This document shows, in pieces, positions 25,621 to 34,913 of a stretch of 64,000 bases of DNA; positions within the stretch are counted from its first letter, which is position 1, and each line of letters opens with the position of its first letter. Under the pieces are notes generated by a model. The model was given only the letters and a program-made list of their open reading frames with translations. It searched no databases and was not told the origin of the DNA. Source of the DNA: Aerococcus sanguinicola (GTDB taxonomy: Bacteria; Bacillota; Bacilli; Lactobacillales; Aerococcaceae); NCBI RefSeq assembly GCF_008726925.1, contig NZ_VYWO01000001.1, positions 248,001-312,000 of the forward strand. The letters run 5' to 3'. The translations under genes were made by a program, and so were the position numbers.

Positions 25621-26571
25621 GTGAGTGCAATCGACTTGACAGCCAAGGGAAAGGCCTTCCTCAGCTATCTTAAAAATGAAAGGCAATACAGTGAGGAAAC
25701 CTTCCTGGCCTACCAACATGACCTAGAGGAATTCGTGACCTTTCTTTCTAAGACAAATGTAAACGATTTAAAAGATTTGACTTATCAAGATATCCGCCGT
25801 TATTTATTCCAATTACAAAAGCAGGACCTGGCCAAATCATCCGTTGCTAGGCGCTTGAGTAGCCTGCGGTCGGCTTTTAATTTTTTCCAAGAATCTGGTT
25901 GGTTAGAGGACAATCCCTTCCAGTATGTCCGCTCGCCCAAGCAAGGTTTGCACCTACCAGACTTTTTCTATGAAGAGGAACTCTTGGCCTTATTCGAAGC
26001 GGTCCAGGGGCAGGATCCCCTTAAACAAAGGGACCGGGCCCTCTTGGAATTCCTCTATGCTAGTGGCGCCCGGGTCAGCGAATGTGCTGAGCTGGGCTTA
26101 GACCAGGTCGACCTGGATGCGCGGCTGGTGCTCCTCCACGGTAAGGGAGGCAAGGACCGGTATGTGCCTTTCGGAGGTCCCTGTCAAGAAGCGCTCAAAA
26201 GCTATCTGGCCGAGGGACGCCAAGAACTCATGGCTAAGGCTGGGGAAGACCACCAGCTCGTCTTTGTTAACTACAAAGGCCAGGGCTTGAGCCGTGAGGG
26301 GATTGCTTATATTCTGAAACAAATTGTCAAGCGCAGTGCTTCACAGTTAGCGATTCATCCCCACAAGCTCCGCCACTCCTTTGCAACGCATTTATTGAAC
26401 CATGGGGCAGACATCCGGACGGTCCAGGAACTATTGGGCCATTCCAGTCTCTCCACTACCCAAATCTACACCCACCTTTCCAAGGAAAGCCTACGTCAGA
26501 ATTATATGACTTTTCATCCGCGAGCCCAGCGTCAAGGGCACAATTCAAACAAATCATCTCAGGAGGATTAA
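25621..26571 (+). CDS. xerC: Tyrosine recombinase XerC (CodV-like)
   Basis: A site-specific recombinase of about 316 residues. It resolves chromosome dimers at dif together with XerD. It has an N-terminal SAM-like core-binding domain and a catalytic domain with Arg (ASGARVSE), HPHKLRHSFATH (His-x-x-Arg), LGHSSLSTTQ (His) and the nucleophile Tyr in IYTHL. The start is unsure: GTG at 25621 abuts the AGAAGG site, and a TTG at 25636 is better spaced. It is followed 4 nt later by codY. In Bacillus, clpQY (hslVU) lie between these two genes; they are missing here. Confidence 0.92.
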   Translation: MSAIDLTAKGKAFLSYLKNERQYSEETFLAYQHDLEEFVTFLSKTNVNDLKDLTYQDIRRYLFQLQKQDLAKSSVARRLSSLRSAFNFFQESGWLEDNPFQYVRSPKQGLHLPDFFYEEELLALFEAVQGQDPLKQRDRALLEFLYASGARVSECAELGLDQVDLDARLVLLHGKGGKDRYVPFGGPCQEALKSYLAEGRQELMAKAGEDHQLVFVNYKGQGLSREGIAYILKQIVKRSASQLAIHPHKLRHSFATHLLNHGADIRTVQELLGHSSLSTTQIYTHLSKESLRQNYMTFHPRAQRQGHNSNKSSQED

Positions 26572-26575
26572 GAAT

Positions 26576-27394
26576 ATGGATATTCAGGACGTATTAGATA
26601 AGATTCGCCAGGTTAAACGTGTCGTTCAAACGGAAGAAATTATTTCAGAAGACAAGGGAAGTGACTTTCCTTTCCAACGCTTGGTGGAAGAAATTTCAGA
26701 AATCCTTGCTGTTAATGCCTACCTATTAAATTATGAGGGGCAATTGCTGGGCTACTTGTCCATTTTTGATGATATTAACAGTGCTCGAACCCATCAAATG
26801 ATGGAAGAAAAGCAGCTCGACCCTAATTACATGAAGCGGGTACAAGAACTGACCGTTACCCTAACCAATATCCCAGTTGAAGATGAGCGGACCATTTTCG
26901 CTAACGAATATGCCGCTAATTTTCCCAATGGTAAGACAACGATTATCCCTATTATTGGCCATGGCCGGGGGCTGGGTTATCTGATTCTAGCCCGCAAGAA
27001 ACAAGCCTTCGACGCTGGCGATATGATCCTAGGGGAATACGTGGCAACAATCCTAGCCATTGAAATTGAAAACCTCCTCCACCAGCAAGAGGACCGTCAG
27101 CAAAAGAACCGTTTGATGGCCAAGAAAGCTGTGGCTTCCTTGAGTTTCTCCGAATTAGCTGCTATGCGGACGATATTAAAGGACAAAACTGAACCAAGCT
27201 TCCGCTTTACTGCCTCACGCTTGGCGGAAAAAGAGGGTCTGACCCGGTCCATTATTGTCAACGGGATTCGCAAGATGGAATCTGCTAATATCCTTTCTTC
27301 CCAGTCTCTAGGAACGAAGGGGACCTTCATTGATCTTTATACGGAAGAAAACCTCCATCTCATCCAGCAAACCTTGGAAGAAGAGGAGCGCTAA
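26576..27394 (+). CDS. codY: Global transcriptional regulator CodY
   Basis: A 272-residue dimeric repressor. It has an N-terminal GAF domain that senses branched-chain amino acids (start MDIQDVLDKIRQVKRVVQ) and a C-terminal winged helix, whose recognition helix lies in ASRLAEKEGLTRSIIVNGIRKMESA. In Firmicutes it represses amino acid synthesis, peptide uptake and other genes during rich growth. The GTP contact residues of Bacillus CodY were not checked by alignment. GGAGG lies before the ATG. It ends at a strong bidirectional hairpin. I saw no clear CodY operator in this window. Confidence 0.96.
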   Translation: MDIQDVLDKIRQVKRVVQTEEIISEDKGSDFPFQRLVEEISEILAVNAYLLNYEGQLLGYLSIFDDINSARTHQMMEEKQLDPNYMKRVQELTVTLTNIPVEDERTIFANEYAANFPNGKTTIIPIIGHGRGLGYLILARKKQAFDAGDMILGEYVATILAIEIENLLHQQEDRQQKNRLMAKKAVASLSFSELAAMRTILKDKTEPSFRFTASRLAEKEGLTRSIIVNGIRKMESANILSSQSLGTKGTFIDLYTEENLHLIQQTLEEEER

Positions 27395-27400
27395 GCACGC

Positions 27401-27435
27401 AAAAAGGGACTGGGACAAAAGCCCCAGCCCTTTTT
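27401..27435. terminator. Bidirectional terminator between codY and plsY
   Basis: AAAAAGGGactGGG pairs with CCCAGCCCTTTTT around a short ACAAAAG loop; A and T runs lie on both sides. Confidence 0.85.
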
Positions 27436-27490
27436 CAAATTAGTTGTCGTTTACCAAAAGGCTCTGATTAAACAGCTAAATGATTCTTTT

Positions 27491-27531
27491 CCGACCGGTG
27501 GGCGATCCTTGACTGATCTTCCATCGGTCGG
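27491..27531. repeat. Long inverted repeat in the codY-plsY gap
   Basis: CCGACCGGTGG (27491-27501) pairs with CCATCGGTCGG (27521-27531) over 11 bp with one wobble. An inner GATC...GATC pair lies between. There is no T run on either side, so it is not an ordinary terminator. Confidence 0.6.
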
Positions 27532-27581
27532 TCTTCTTGCTCGCACCCTGAGTTAGTAGAAAGCTTAAAGCGCTTCTCTTT

Positions 27582-28187
27582 TTATTTTTTTGCTCGGAAG
27601 CCAAAGGGAACTTTGGATTCTGTACCCTTCATTATGCGTTCGATATTCGTCCGATGCCTGATAATAACTAAGACACTAACAATAACCAGGATGAGCTGAA
27701 GGAAAGGATCGCTAGTGAAGACTAAAGAGAGAATTAGGGCGGTTAAGACACCGCAAATACTGGCTAGGCTGACCATACGGAAGAAATACAGGACTAAAAA
27801 GAAAGCCCCAATCCCTAGAAGGGAAATCAAGGGCACATAGAAGAGTCCCATGCCGAAACTGGACGCTACGGCCTTGCCCCCCTTGAAATGGAGGAAGATC
27901 GAATAGCTGTGGCCAAGGATCACCGCGATACCAAAGACCAGGGGGTGCCAGGTAAAGGCGTCAAAGCCCTGGGCCGCTAAAACGACCAGGCCGGCCTTGA
28001 GCATATCACAGACAAAGACCAGTAGGCCACCGTTTCGGCCAAAAGCGCGAAAGGCATTGGTCGTCCCAATATTGCCCGAGCCGTAATCACGGAGGTCGAT
28101 CTTATAGAAGACGCGACCAATCACAAGGCCGAAGGGGATGGAGCCGAGTAAATAGGCAAAGATTAAAAAGAATAAATTGAATAACAT
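27582..28187 (-). CDS. plsY: Acyl-phosphate glycerol-3-phosphate acyltransferase
   Basis: A 201-residue membrane enzyme transferring acyl from acyl-phosphate to glycerol-3-phosphate, the first step of phospholipid synthesis in most Gram-positives. It has about five membrane segments and the three conserved motifs: GSIPFGLVIG, GSGNIGTTNAFRAFG and HSYSIFLHFKGGKAVASSFG. It is transcribed away from parEC, its common genomic neighbour. An extended -10 (TGTTATAAT) lies just upstream on the minus strand at about 28217-28225. Confidence 0.95.
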   Translation of the reverse strand: MLFNLFFLIFAYLLGSIPFGLVIGRVFYKIDLRDYGSGNIGTTNAFRAFGRNGGLLVFVCDMLKAGLVVLAAQGFDAFTWHPLVFGIAVILGHSYSIFLHFKGGKAVASSFGMGLFYVPLISLLGIGAFFLVLYFFRMVSLASICGVLTALILSLVFTSDPFLQLILVIVSVLVIIRHRTNIERIMKGTESKVPFGFRAKK

Positions 28188-28216
28188 TTTTTCACCTGCT
28201 TTTTTGACATGCCTTT

Positions 28217-28225
28217 ATTATAACA
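28217..28225 (-). promoter_or_regulatory. Extended -10 promoter of plsY
   Basis: TGTTATAAT on the minus strand, about 30 nt before the plsY start. No good -35 is seen. Confidence 0.55.
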
Positions 28226-28379
28226 CTATTCGCCCACTGCGGTTTAAAAAAATCAAAACAGGCCAGGCTAAGCTTCAAAAGAAAGAAGCATTGTGCATTT
28301 TGTCAAAATCAAGTAAGATGATAAAAGATGTCTTTAGAGACGCGATAAGATTAATTGGATTAAAGGGGACATGCGTAAG

Positions 28380-30434
28380 ATGACCAAAAAACAAACACAA
28401 TATGATGAAAGTTCCATCCAGGTCTTAGAGGGCTTGGAAGCTGTCAGAAAACGTCCTGGGATGTATGTAGGGTCAACCGATAGCCGGGGCCTCCACCACT
28501 TGGTCTATGAAATTGTCGATAATTCTGTCGATGAGGCCTTGGCAGGCTACTGCGATGAAATTGACGTCTGCATCCATCCAGACAATTCCGTAACGGTTAA
28601 GGATAATGGCCGGGGCATGCCCATCGGCAAACATGCGACGGGCCGGCCCACCGTAGAAGTAATCCTCACCGTCCTCCATGCAGGGGGGAAGTTCGGTGGG
28701 GGAGGCTATGCCACTTCCGGCGGCTTGCACGGGGTTGGCTCTTCTGTCGTTAACGCCCTCTCTTCGTCTTTAGAAGTCACTGTCCGCCGTGATCAAAAAG
28801 AATACCAGCAAAGCTTTAAGGAGGGAGGAAAGCCGGGCAAACCCAAGCTAAAAACGATCAAATCCAAGGCAAGCGGTACCCAAATTCACTTTAAACCCGA
28901 TGAAAAGATCTTTGGTAAGGCCCAATTCGATCGAAAAATCCTACAAGAACACCTGCGTGAGTCAGCTTTTTTGATGAAAAATCTAAAGATTAATTTCAAA
29001 GATGAAAGAGAAGACTTCGAAGAAAGCTACCACTATGAAGACGGGATTGTCGCCTTCGTTAAATACCTCAATGAGGATAAGGATGTCCTCCACGAGACGG
29101 TCTACTTTGAAGATACAGCGACAGAAACCGGGATTGAAATGGAGCTCGCCTTCCAATACAATGATGGCTATTCGGAAACCATCCTATCCTTTGTCAATAA
29201 TGTACGGACAGCAGATGGGGGAACCCATGTGTCAGGACTCAAGACGGGGCTCACCAAGGCTTTCAATGAATATGCCCGGAAGACCAACCTGCTCAAACCT
29301 AAAGAAAAGAACCTGGAGGGAAGCGATGTGCGTGAAGGCTTCACGGCTGTCTTATCCATCCATGTGCCGGAAGAATACTTACAATTTGAAGGACAGACCA
29401 AGAGTAAGTTAGGGACCCCCCAAGCCCGGTCTAGCGTAGAAGCCATGGTTAATGAGAAGTTAGGCATCTACCTGCTCGAGAATGGAGAATCTGCCCAGCA
29501 CTTGGTCCGCAAGGCGCTCAAAGCCCGGGAAGCCCGGGATGCTGCTAGGAAGGCTCGGGAAGAGAGCCGTAAAGGTAAAAAGAGCCGCAAACGCGATACC
29601 CTCTTGTCTGGTAAGTTGACCCCAGCCCAAGGGAAGAATGCCAAGCGCAATGAACTCTTCCTAGTCGAAGGGGATTCAGCTGGAGGCTCTGCCAAGCAGG
29701 GACGGGACCGGAAGTTCCAAGCCATCCTTCCCCTCCGCGGCAAGGTCTTAAACACCGAGAAGGCCAGTATGCAGGATATCTTAAAGAACGAAGAGTTAAA
29801 CACCATTATTTATACCATTGGCGCCGGGGTCGGGGTAGAATTTGAACTGGCTGATGCCAATTATGATAAGGTGATTATCATGACGGATGCGGATACGGAC
29901 GGCGCCCATATCCAAGTCCTCCTGCTCACCTTCTTCTATCGCTACATGCGGCCCTTGATCGAAGCTGGCAAGGTCTACCTCGCCATGCCCCCGCTCTATA
30001 AGGTGTCTAAAGGCAAGGGCAAAAAGGAGAAGATCCGCTATGCTTGGACGGATGAGGAACTTTCCCAAGTGACCCAAGAAGTGGGGCGGGGCTATACCCT
30101 CCAACGCTATAAGGGGCTAGGGGAGATGAATGCCGACCAATTATGGGAAACGACGATGAACCCTGAATCGCGTACCCTGATTCGCGTCACCCTAGATGAC
30201 CAATCCCTAGCTGAGAAGCGAGTCTCTGTCTTAATGGGGAACAAGGTTGCGCCAAGACGGGAGTGGATTGAAGGTAATGTCTCCTTTACGATGGATGAAG
30301 AGGACAAGCTCCTAGAGGCGGCTAGCCAAGAGAGTGATCCCCAGATGGAAGAAGAAGTAGCCAGTCAGTTGGCTGACCAATCCTCTGGTCTTGAAGCGGA
30401 CCAGACGAGCCTATTTGATGATGAGGAGTTTTAA
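28380..30434 (+). CDS. parE: DNA topoisomerase IV subunit B
   Basis: A GHKL ATPase/Toprim subunit of about 684 residues, part of the enzyme that decatenates daughter chromosomes. It has IVDNSVDEALAG and DNGRGMPIG (ATP site), GLHGVGSSVVNALS, the Toprim stretches LVEGDSAGGSAKQGRDRKFQAILPLRGKVLN and MTDADTDGAHI, and the C-terminal QRYKGLGEMNADQLWETTM. An upstream ATG at 28371 lies only 2 nt from AAAGGGG, so the ATG at 28380 is preferred. ParE rather than GyrB is indicated by pairing with parC directly downstream and by sequence type. The quinolone-linked Asp in QGRDRK is intact. Confidence 0.95.
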   Translation: MTKKQTQYDESSIQVLEGLEAVRKRPGMYVGSTDSRGLHHLVYEIVDNSVDEALAGYCDEIDVCIHPDNSVTVKDNGRGMPIGKHATGRPTVEVILTVLHAGGKFGGGGYATSGGLHGVGSSVVNALSSSLEVTVRRDQKEYQQSFKEGGKPGKPKLKTIKSKASGTQIHFKPDEKIFGKAQFDRKILQEHLRESAFLMKNLKINFKDEREDFEESYHYEDGIVAFVKYLNEDKDVLHETVYFEDTATETGIEMELAFQYNDGYSETILSFVNNVRTADGGTHVSGLKTGLTKAFNEYARKTNLLKPKEKNLEGSDVREGFTAVLSIHVPEEYLQFEGQTKSKLGTPQARSSVEAMVNEKLGIYLLENGESAQHLVRKALKAREARDAARKAREESRKGKKSRKRDTLLSGKLTPAQGKNAKRNELFLVEGDSAGGSAKQGRDRKFQAILPLRGKVLNTEKASMQDILKNEELNTIIYTIGAGVGVEFELADANYDKVIIMTDADTDGAHIQVLLLTFFYRYMRPLIEAGKVYLAMPPLYKVSKGKGKKEKIRYAWTDEELSQVTQEVGRGYTLQRYKGLGEMNADQLWETTMNPESRTLIRVTLDDQSLAEKRVSVLMGNKVAPRREWIEGNVSFTMDEEDKLLEAASQESDPQMEEEVASQLADQSSGLEADQTSLFDDEEF

Positions 30435-30437
30435 TGC

Positions 30438-32903
30438 ATGACAGTTGATATTCAAGAATTATCTCTAGAAGATGTAATGGGGGACCGCTTTGGTCGCTAT
30501 TCCAAGTATATTATCCAAGACCGGGCCTTACCGGACATCCGCGATGGCCTGAAACCCGTCCAGCGGCGGATTCTTTATGCCATGTTTGTCGATGGCAATA
30601 CCTCCAGTCATAATTTTAGGAAGTCTGCCAAAACTGTGGGGAATGTTATCGGGAACTACCATCCCCATGGCGATATCTCGGTTTATGATGCGATGGTGCG
30701 GATGAGCCAGGACTGGAAGAACCGGGAAGTGCTCATTGAGATGCACGGCAATAACGGCTCCATGGACGGGGACCCAGCGGCTGCCATGCGTTATACGGAA
30801 GCCCGTCTCTCCAAGATTGCCGACGAACTCTTGGCCGACTTGGACAAGCAGACGGTAGAAACCATGCTCAACTTTGATGATACCGAAGAAGAACCCACGG
30901 TCCTCCCTGCTGGCTTTCCCAACCTGCTCGTCAATGGAGCAGCAGGGATTTCAGCCGGCTATGCCACTGAGATTCCTACCCATAACCTGGGCGAAGTGAT
31001 CGATGCAACCAATTATTTGATCGACCATCCCAAAGCCAGCTTGGACAAGCTCATGGAATTTCTTCCTGGGCCTGATTTTCCAACGGGAGGGATTATCCAG
31101 GGTAAGGATGAGATCCGTAAGGCCTACGAGACAGGGCGGGGCAAGGTCGTTGTCCGGTCCAAGCACCAGATGGAAACTTTGCGCTCTGGCCGCCAGCAGA
31201 TTGTCATCGATGAATTGCCTTTTGAGGTCAACAAGTCCGACCTGGTCAAACGGATGGATGAATTGCGCTTGAACAAGAGTATCGAGGGAATCAGTGAAAT
31301 CCGCGATGAAAGTGACCGCAACGGCCTGCGCATCGTCATTGAATTGAAGAAGGATGCCAATGCCCATGCCATCCTCCAGTATTTCTATAAAAACACCAAC
31401 CTGCAGATTAACTATAATTTCAATATGGTCGCTATCAACCAACTGCGTCCCCAACAGGTAGGCCTAAAGGATATCCTATCGGCCTATATCAGCCACCGCC
31501 AAGAAATTGTCACACGGCGGACTCAATTCGACTTAGACAAGGCCTCCCAACGTTTGCATATCGTGGACGGTTTAATTAAAGCCATCAGCATCCTCGATGA
31601 GCTCATCCAAACGATTCGTCAGAGCAAGGACAAGAAAGACGCTAAGCAAAACATCATGGCTCAATTCGACTTCACCGATAAGCAAGCGGAAGCCATCGTT
31701 AACCTCCAACTCTACCGGCTAACCAATACGGATATCACTAGCCTCCAAGAGGAAAAACTGAGCTTAAACGAAGCCATTGCCTCCTACCAAACCATCCTAA
31801 GCCAGCCCAAGGTCTTGCTCAAGGTCATCAAAAATGAACTTAAAGCCATTAAAAAGGCTTACAATAATCCGCGGCGGAGTGAAATCCAAGACGAGATCAG
31901 TGAAATTAAGATTAAAAAGGAACTCCTTATCCCTGAAGAGCAAGTCATGGTCCTTATCAGCAATTACGGCTATGTCAAGCAGACCAGCTTGCGGTCTTAC
32001 CGGTCTTCTGAATTAGAAGACCTAGGTCTAAGAGAAGGGGACCATGTCCAATACATGGCTGAACATTCCACTCTTGACCAGTTGATCTTTATTACTAACA
32101 AGGGGAATTATATTTTCCAGCCAGTCCATGAACTCCAAGAGCTCAAATGGAAGGACCTGGGGGAACATATATCGCAAAGAGTTAACTTTGCGAATGATGA
32201 ACAAATTATCAAAGTTCTCCCATATTCTAAAGATAGCAAAGACAATGTTTTGCTTATTAGCCAGGCTGGCATGATTAAGCAAACGCCATTAGCTGACTTC
32301 AAAGAGTTCCGCGGCTATAAGAAACGTTCAGCGATTGCTATGACCCTAACAGACGATAGGGACCAGCTCGTGGATGTCTACCAAATTGCTGGTCAGACGG
32401 ACCAAAGCCAGGCCCAGATTATTATCTTTACCGAATTTGGCTTCAGCCTCCGCTACAGTATTGATGAGATTAACCAGGTGGGGCTCCGGGCCAAAGGAGT
32501 GAAGTCGATTAATCTCAAAGAGAAAGACCGGGTGGTTAACGCAGTCTACCAAGACCAGGTGGATGACCAAGCCCAAGTGATCTTATTTACCCAAAGAGGT
32601 CATGCGAAACGCTTACGCTGGGAAGAAATTGCTAGTCTTGGCCGGGCCAAACGAGGTCTGGTGGTTCTCAAGGAACTGAAGACCAAAGCTCATCGGCTCT
32701 TAGCAGCTCATGCCGTCCAAACAACCCAAGACTTATTTGAACTCTACTGTGCTAATGGCCAGCTCAAGCAAATACGCGCTGTTGAGGTCCCCATTGCGGA
32801 CCGCTATTCCAATGGCAAGGCCTTGCTCGATGAAAAGAAGGAAGGGGAACTTATGCGCGTGACGCCGCTCATTAACCTCGACCAATTAGAAGGCAAGGAC
32901 TAG
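30438..32903 (+). CDS. parC: DNA topoisomerase IV subunit A
   Basis: An 821-residue cleavage subunit. [20 protein letters not shown] and [14 protein letters not shown] are the ParC-type N terminus. The catalytic tyrosine lies in RYTEARLS, and beta-pinwheel repeats fill the C-terminal third. It starts 3 nt after parE. The quinolone-resistance region reads [10 protein letters not shown]: residue 80, normally Ser, is Ile (codon ATC at 30675-30677), while Asp84 is kept. Ser80Ile is a well-known fluoroquinolone-resistance substitution in other species. Whether it is acquired or lineage-typical here cannot be told from one sequence. Confidence 0.96.
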   Translation: MTVDIQELSLEDVMGDRFGRYSKYIIQDRALPDIRDGLKPVQRRILYAMFVDGNTSSHNFRKSAKTVGNVIGNYHPHGDISVYDAMVRMSQDWKNREVLIEMHGNNGSMDGDPAAAMRYTEARLSKIADELLADLDKQTVETMLNFDDTEEEPTVLPAGFPNLLVNGAAGISAGYATEIPTHNLGEVIDATNYLIDHPKASLDKLMEFLPGPDFPTGGIIQGKDEIRKAYETGRGKVVVRSKHQMETLRSGRQQIVIDELPFEVNKSDLVKRMDELRLNKSIEGISEIRDESDRNGLRIVIELKKDANAHAILQYFYKNTNLQINYNFNMVAINQLRPQQVGLKDILSAYISHRQEIVTRRTQFDLDKASQRLHIVDGLIKAISILDELIQTIRQSKDKKDAKQNIMAQFDFTDKQAEAIVNLQLYRLTNTDITSLQEEKLSLNEAIASYQTILSQPKVLLKVIKNELKAIKKAYNNPRRSEIQDEISEIKIKKELLIPEEQVMVLISNYGYVKQTSLRSYRSSELEDLGLREGDHVQYMAEHSTLDQLIFITNKGNYIFQPVHELQELKWKDLGEHISQRVNFANDEQIIKVLPYSKDSKDNVLLISQAGMIKQTPLADFKEFRGYKKRSAIAMTLTDDRDQLVDVYQIAGQTDQSQAQIIIFTEFGFSLRYSIDEINQVGLRAKGVKSINLKEKDRVVNAVYQDQVDDQAQVILFTQRGHAKRLRWEEIASLGRAKRGLVVLKELKTKAHRLLAAHAVQTTQDLFELYCANGQLKQIRAVEVPIADRYSNGKALLDEKKEGELMRVTPLINLDQLEGKD

Positions 32904-32990
32904 GCCTTTCACTTTCCAAAAACGACTTTGGCCTGTTATACTGGTTATAAAGACTGACAAGCTGAACAGCTTTAGAGGAGGCGTTGCTTA

Positions 32991-33842
32991 ATGACTATTC
33001 CATACTATACCTTACATAACGGGGACCAAGTTCCCCAAGTCGGTTTAGGAACCTATAAGCTCAAAGGTCGGGCTGGGGTTGACAGCATTAAGGCCGCACT
33101 AGCAATGGGCTACCGCTATTTAGATACGGCTTATAATTATGAAAACGAAGGCACGGTCGGCCAGGCCATCCGCGAGTCCGGTCTGGGACGCGATCAGATT
33201 CAAGTTGCGAGTAAATTGCCGGGTCGCTACCATACTTATGACCTGGCCCTAACAGCTATTGAAGAGTCACTCTACCGGGCCCAATTGGACTACTATGACT
33301 ATTACTTGATCCATTGGCCTAATCCCAAACAAGGCCATTATGTTGAAGCCTGGCAGGCTCTGATTGAAGCTAAGAAGCGTGGCTATGTTAAGGCTATCGG
33401 GGTCAGCAATTTCTTGCCTGACCACATCGACCGCTTGATTGAAGAGACCCAGGAAGTGCCCGTCATGAACCAGGTAGAAACCCATCCTTACTTCCAGCAA
33501 GCTAAGCAGATTGCTTACGACCAGGACCATGATATCTTGACCCAGGCCTGGAGTCCGCTTGGCCGGGGCTCTGAGAAGATGTCCGAATCGATCTTAGAAC
33601 AGGACCTTATCCAAGCCATCGCTAAGAAACACCATAAGAGCCCAGGTCAGATCGTCCTGCGCTGGCACTTACAGATTGGCACCATGCCCATCCCTAAGTC
33701 GAGCCATGCCGACCGTTTAGAAGAGAACTTTAAGGTTTTTGACTTTGAACTCGATGCTGACGATATGGCGCAAATCGCTCGTTTAGACCATCCCAATGGA
33801 CGAACAGGGGCACAAAATCCAGCGGTTTATGAAGAATTTTAA
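32991..33842 (+). CDS. Aldo/keto reductase
   Basis: A 283-residue NADPH-dependent (alpha/beta)8-barrel reductase. The catalytic tetrad is visible as Asp in LDTAYNYENE with its Tyr, Lys in VASKLPGRY, and His in LIHWPNP. VKAIGVSNF and IPKSSHADRLEENFKVFDFEL are the cofactor-binding parts. It resembles 2,5-diketo-gluconate/methylglyoxal reductase-like members, but the substrate is not predictable. It is probably monocistronic: an extended -10 TGTTATACT lies at about 32934-32942, and ppaC follows with its own promoter. GGAGG lies about 9 nt before the ATG. Confidence 0.9.
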   Translation: MTIPYYTLHNGDQVPQVGLGTYKLKGRAGVDSIKAALAMGYRYLDTAYNYENEGTVGQAIRESGLGRDQIQVASKLPGRYHTYDLALTAIEESLYRAQLDYYDYYLIHWPNPKQGHYVEAWQALIEAKKRGYVKAIGVSNFLPDHIDRLIEETQEVPVMNQVETHPYFQQAKQIAYDQDHDILTQAWSPLGRGSEKMSESILEQDLIQAIAKKHHKSPGQIVLRWHLQIGTMPIPKSSHADRLEENFKVFDFELDADDMAQIARLDHPNGRTGAQNPAVYEEF

Positions 33843-33903
33843 GCCCCAACCAGGCTTTTGTGCTAAAATAGAGGCAGAAGTTTTTTAGAAAAGAGGAGAT
33901 TTT

Positions 33904-34842
33904 GTGAGTAAAATTCTTGTTTTTGGACACCAAAATCCAGACACAGATGCGATTACATCCGCTATCACTTACAGTCATTTGTTGAATCAATTAGGGGAGG
34001 AAGCTGAAGCCATTGCGCTCGGTGACTTAAACCCAGAGACCCAGTTTGCTTTAGAAGCCTTCTCTGTTGATGCCCCACGCGTGGTCAAAAAAGTAGCAGG
34101 AGAAACAGACTTAGTTGCCTTAGTTGACCACAATGAGTTCCAGCAATCTGCTGAAGATATCCGTGACGTACAAATTCATTCCGTCGTGGACCACCACCGG
34201 ATTGCGAACTTCGAAACCGCAGCACCTTTGGCTTATACAGCACGTCCTGTTGGTTGTACCCAAACCGTCATTTATGGTCTCTACCAAGTTCATGGCGTTG
34301 AAGTGACCAAGGAAATTGCAGGCTTAATGCTTTCTGGTCTGATTTCAGATACCTTGCTCTTAAAATCACCAACATGTACCGAAGAAGACAAGCAATTAGC
34401 CGGCAAACTAGCTGAAATCGCTGAAATTGACCTGGAAGCTTACGGCCTCGACATGTTACGGGCAGGGGCTGATGTTTCTGAAAAATCTGCCCTTGAAATT
34501 GCAGATGGTGACGCTAAGTCCTTTGAACTCAACGGACATTCTGTTCGCATTGGACAAGTCAATGTGGTTGACGTCAATGACGTCCTCAAGCGTAAGGAAG
34601 ATATGCTCCAAGTTATGCAGAAAGAAACCGCAGAAAAAGGCTACGATGCTTTCTTCTTAGTGGTAACGAATATCTTGACCAATGATTCCGAAGGCTTACT
34701 CGTTTCGAATGTTGACCTTGTTGAACACTTTGAAAAGGCCTTTGACGGTAAGATCGCAGACTCTCAAATTGCCTTGCCAGGCTTAGTTTCTCGCAAAAAG
34801 CAAATTGTACCTCCATTAACGGAAGCTTTCGAAGAAGCTTAG
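33904..34842 (+). CDS. ppaC: Manganese-dependent inorganic pyrophosphatase (family II)
   Basis: A 312-residue DHH-family enzyme splitting pyrophosphate to drive biosynthesis. The metal ligands are seen in FGHQNPDTDAI (His9, Asp13, Asp15), LVDHNE and the DHH motif VVDHHRI. The C-terminal DHHA2 domain ends with the substrate-binding SRKKQIVPPL. There is no CBS or DRTGG regulatory insert. It starts with GTG, with AGAGGAG 5 nt upstream and an extended -10 TGCTAAAAT at about 33861-33869. A terminator follows before trkA. Confidence 0.96.
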   Translation: MSKILVFGHQNPDTDAITSAITYSHLLNQLGEEAEAIALGDLNPETQFALEAFSVDAPRVVKKVAGETDLVALVDHNEFQQSAEDIRDVQIHSVVDHHRIANFETAAPLAYTARPVGCTQTVIYGLYQVHGVEVTKEIAGLMLSGLISDTLLLKSPTCTEEDKQLAGKLAEIAEIDLEAYGLDMLRAGADVSEKSALEIADGDAKSFELNGHSVRIGQVNVVDVNDVLKRKEDMLQVMQKETAEKGYDAFFLVVTNILTNDSEGLLVSNVDLVEHFEKAFDGKIADSQIALPGLVSRKKQIVPPLTEAFEEA

Positions 34843-34861
34843 GAGAGAAATAGAATAATTA

Positions 34862-34897
34862 AAAACGAGGTTGGAAGCAAAACTCCAGCCTCGTTTT
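34862..34897 (+). terminator. Intrinsic terminator after ppaC
   Basis: AAAACGAGGTTGG pairs with CCAGCCTCGTTTT with one wobble, in a 10-nt loop hairpin. Confidence 0.88.
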
Positions 34898-34913
34898 AAC
34901 TAGGGGTTATGTT

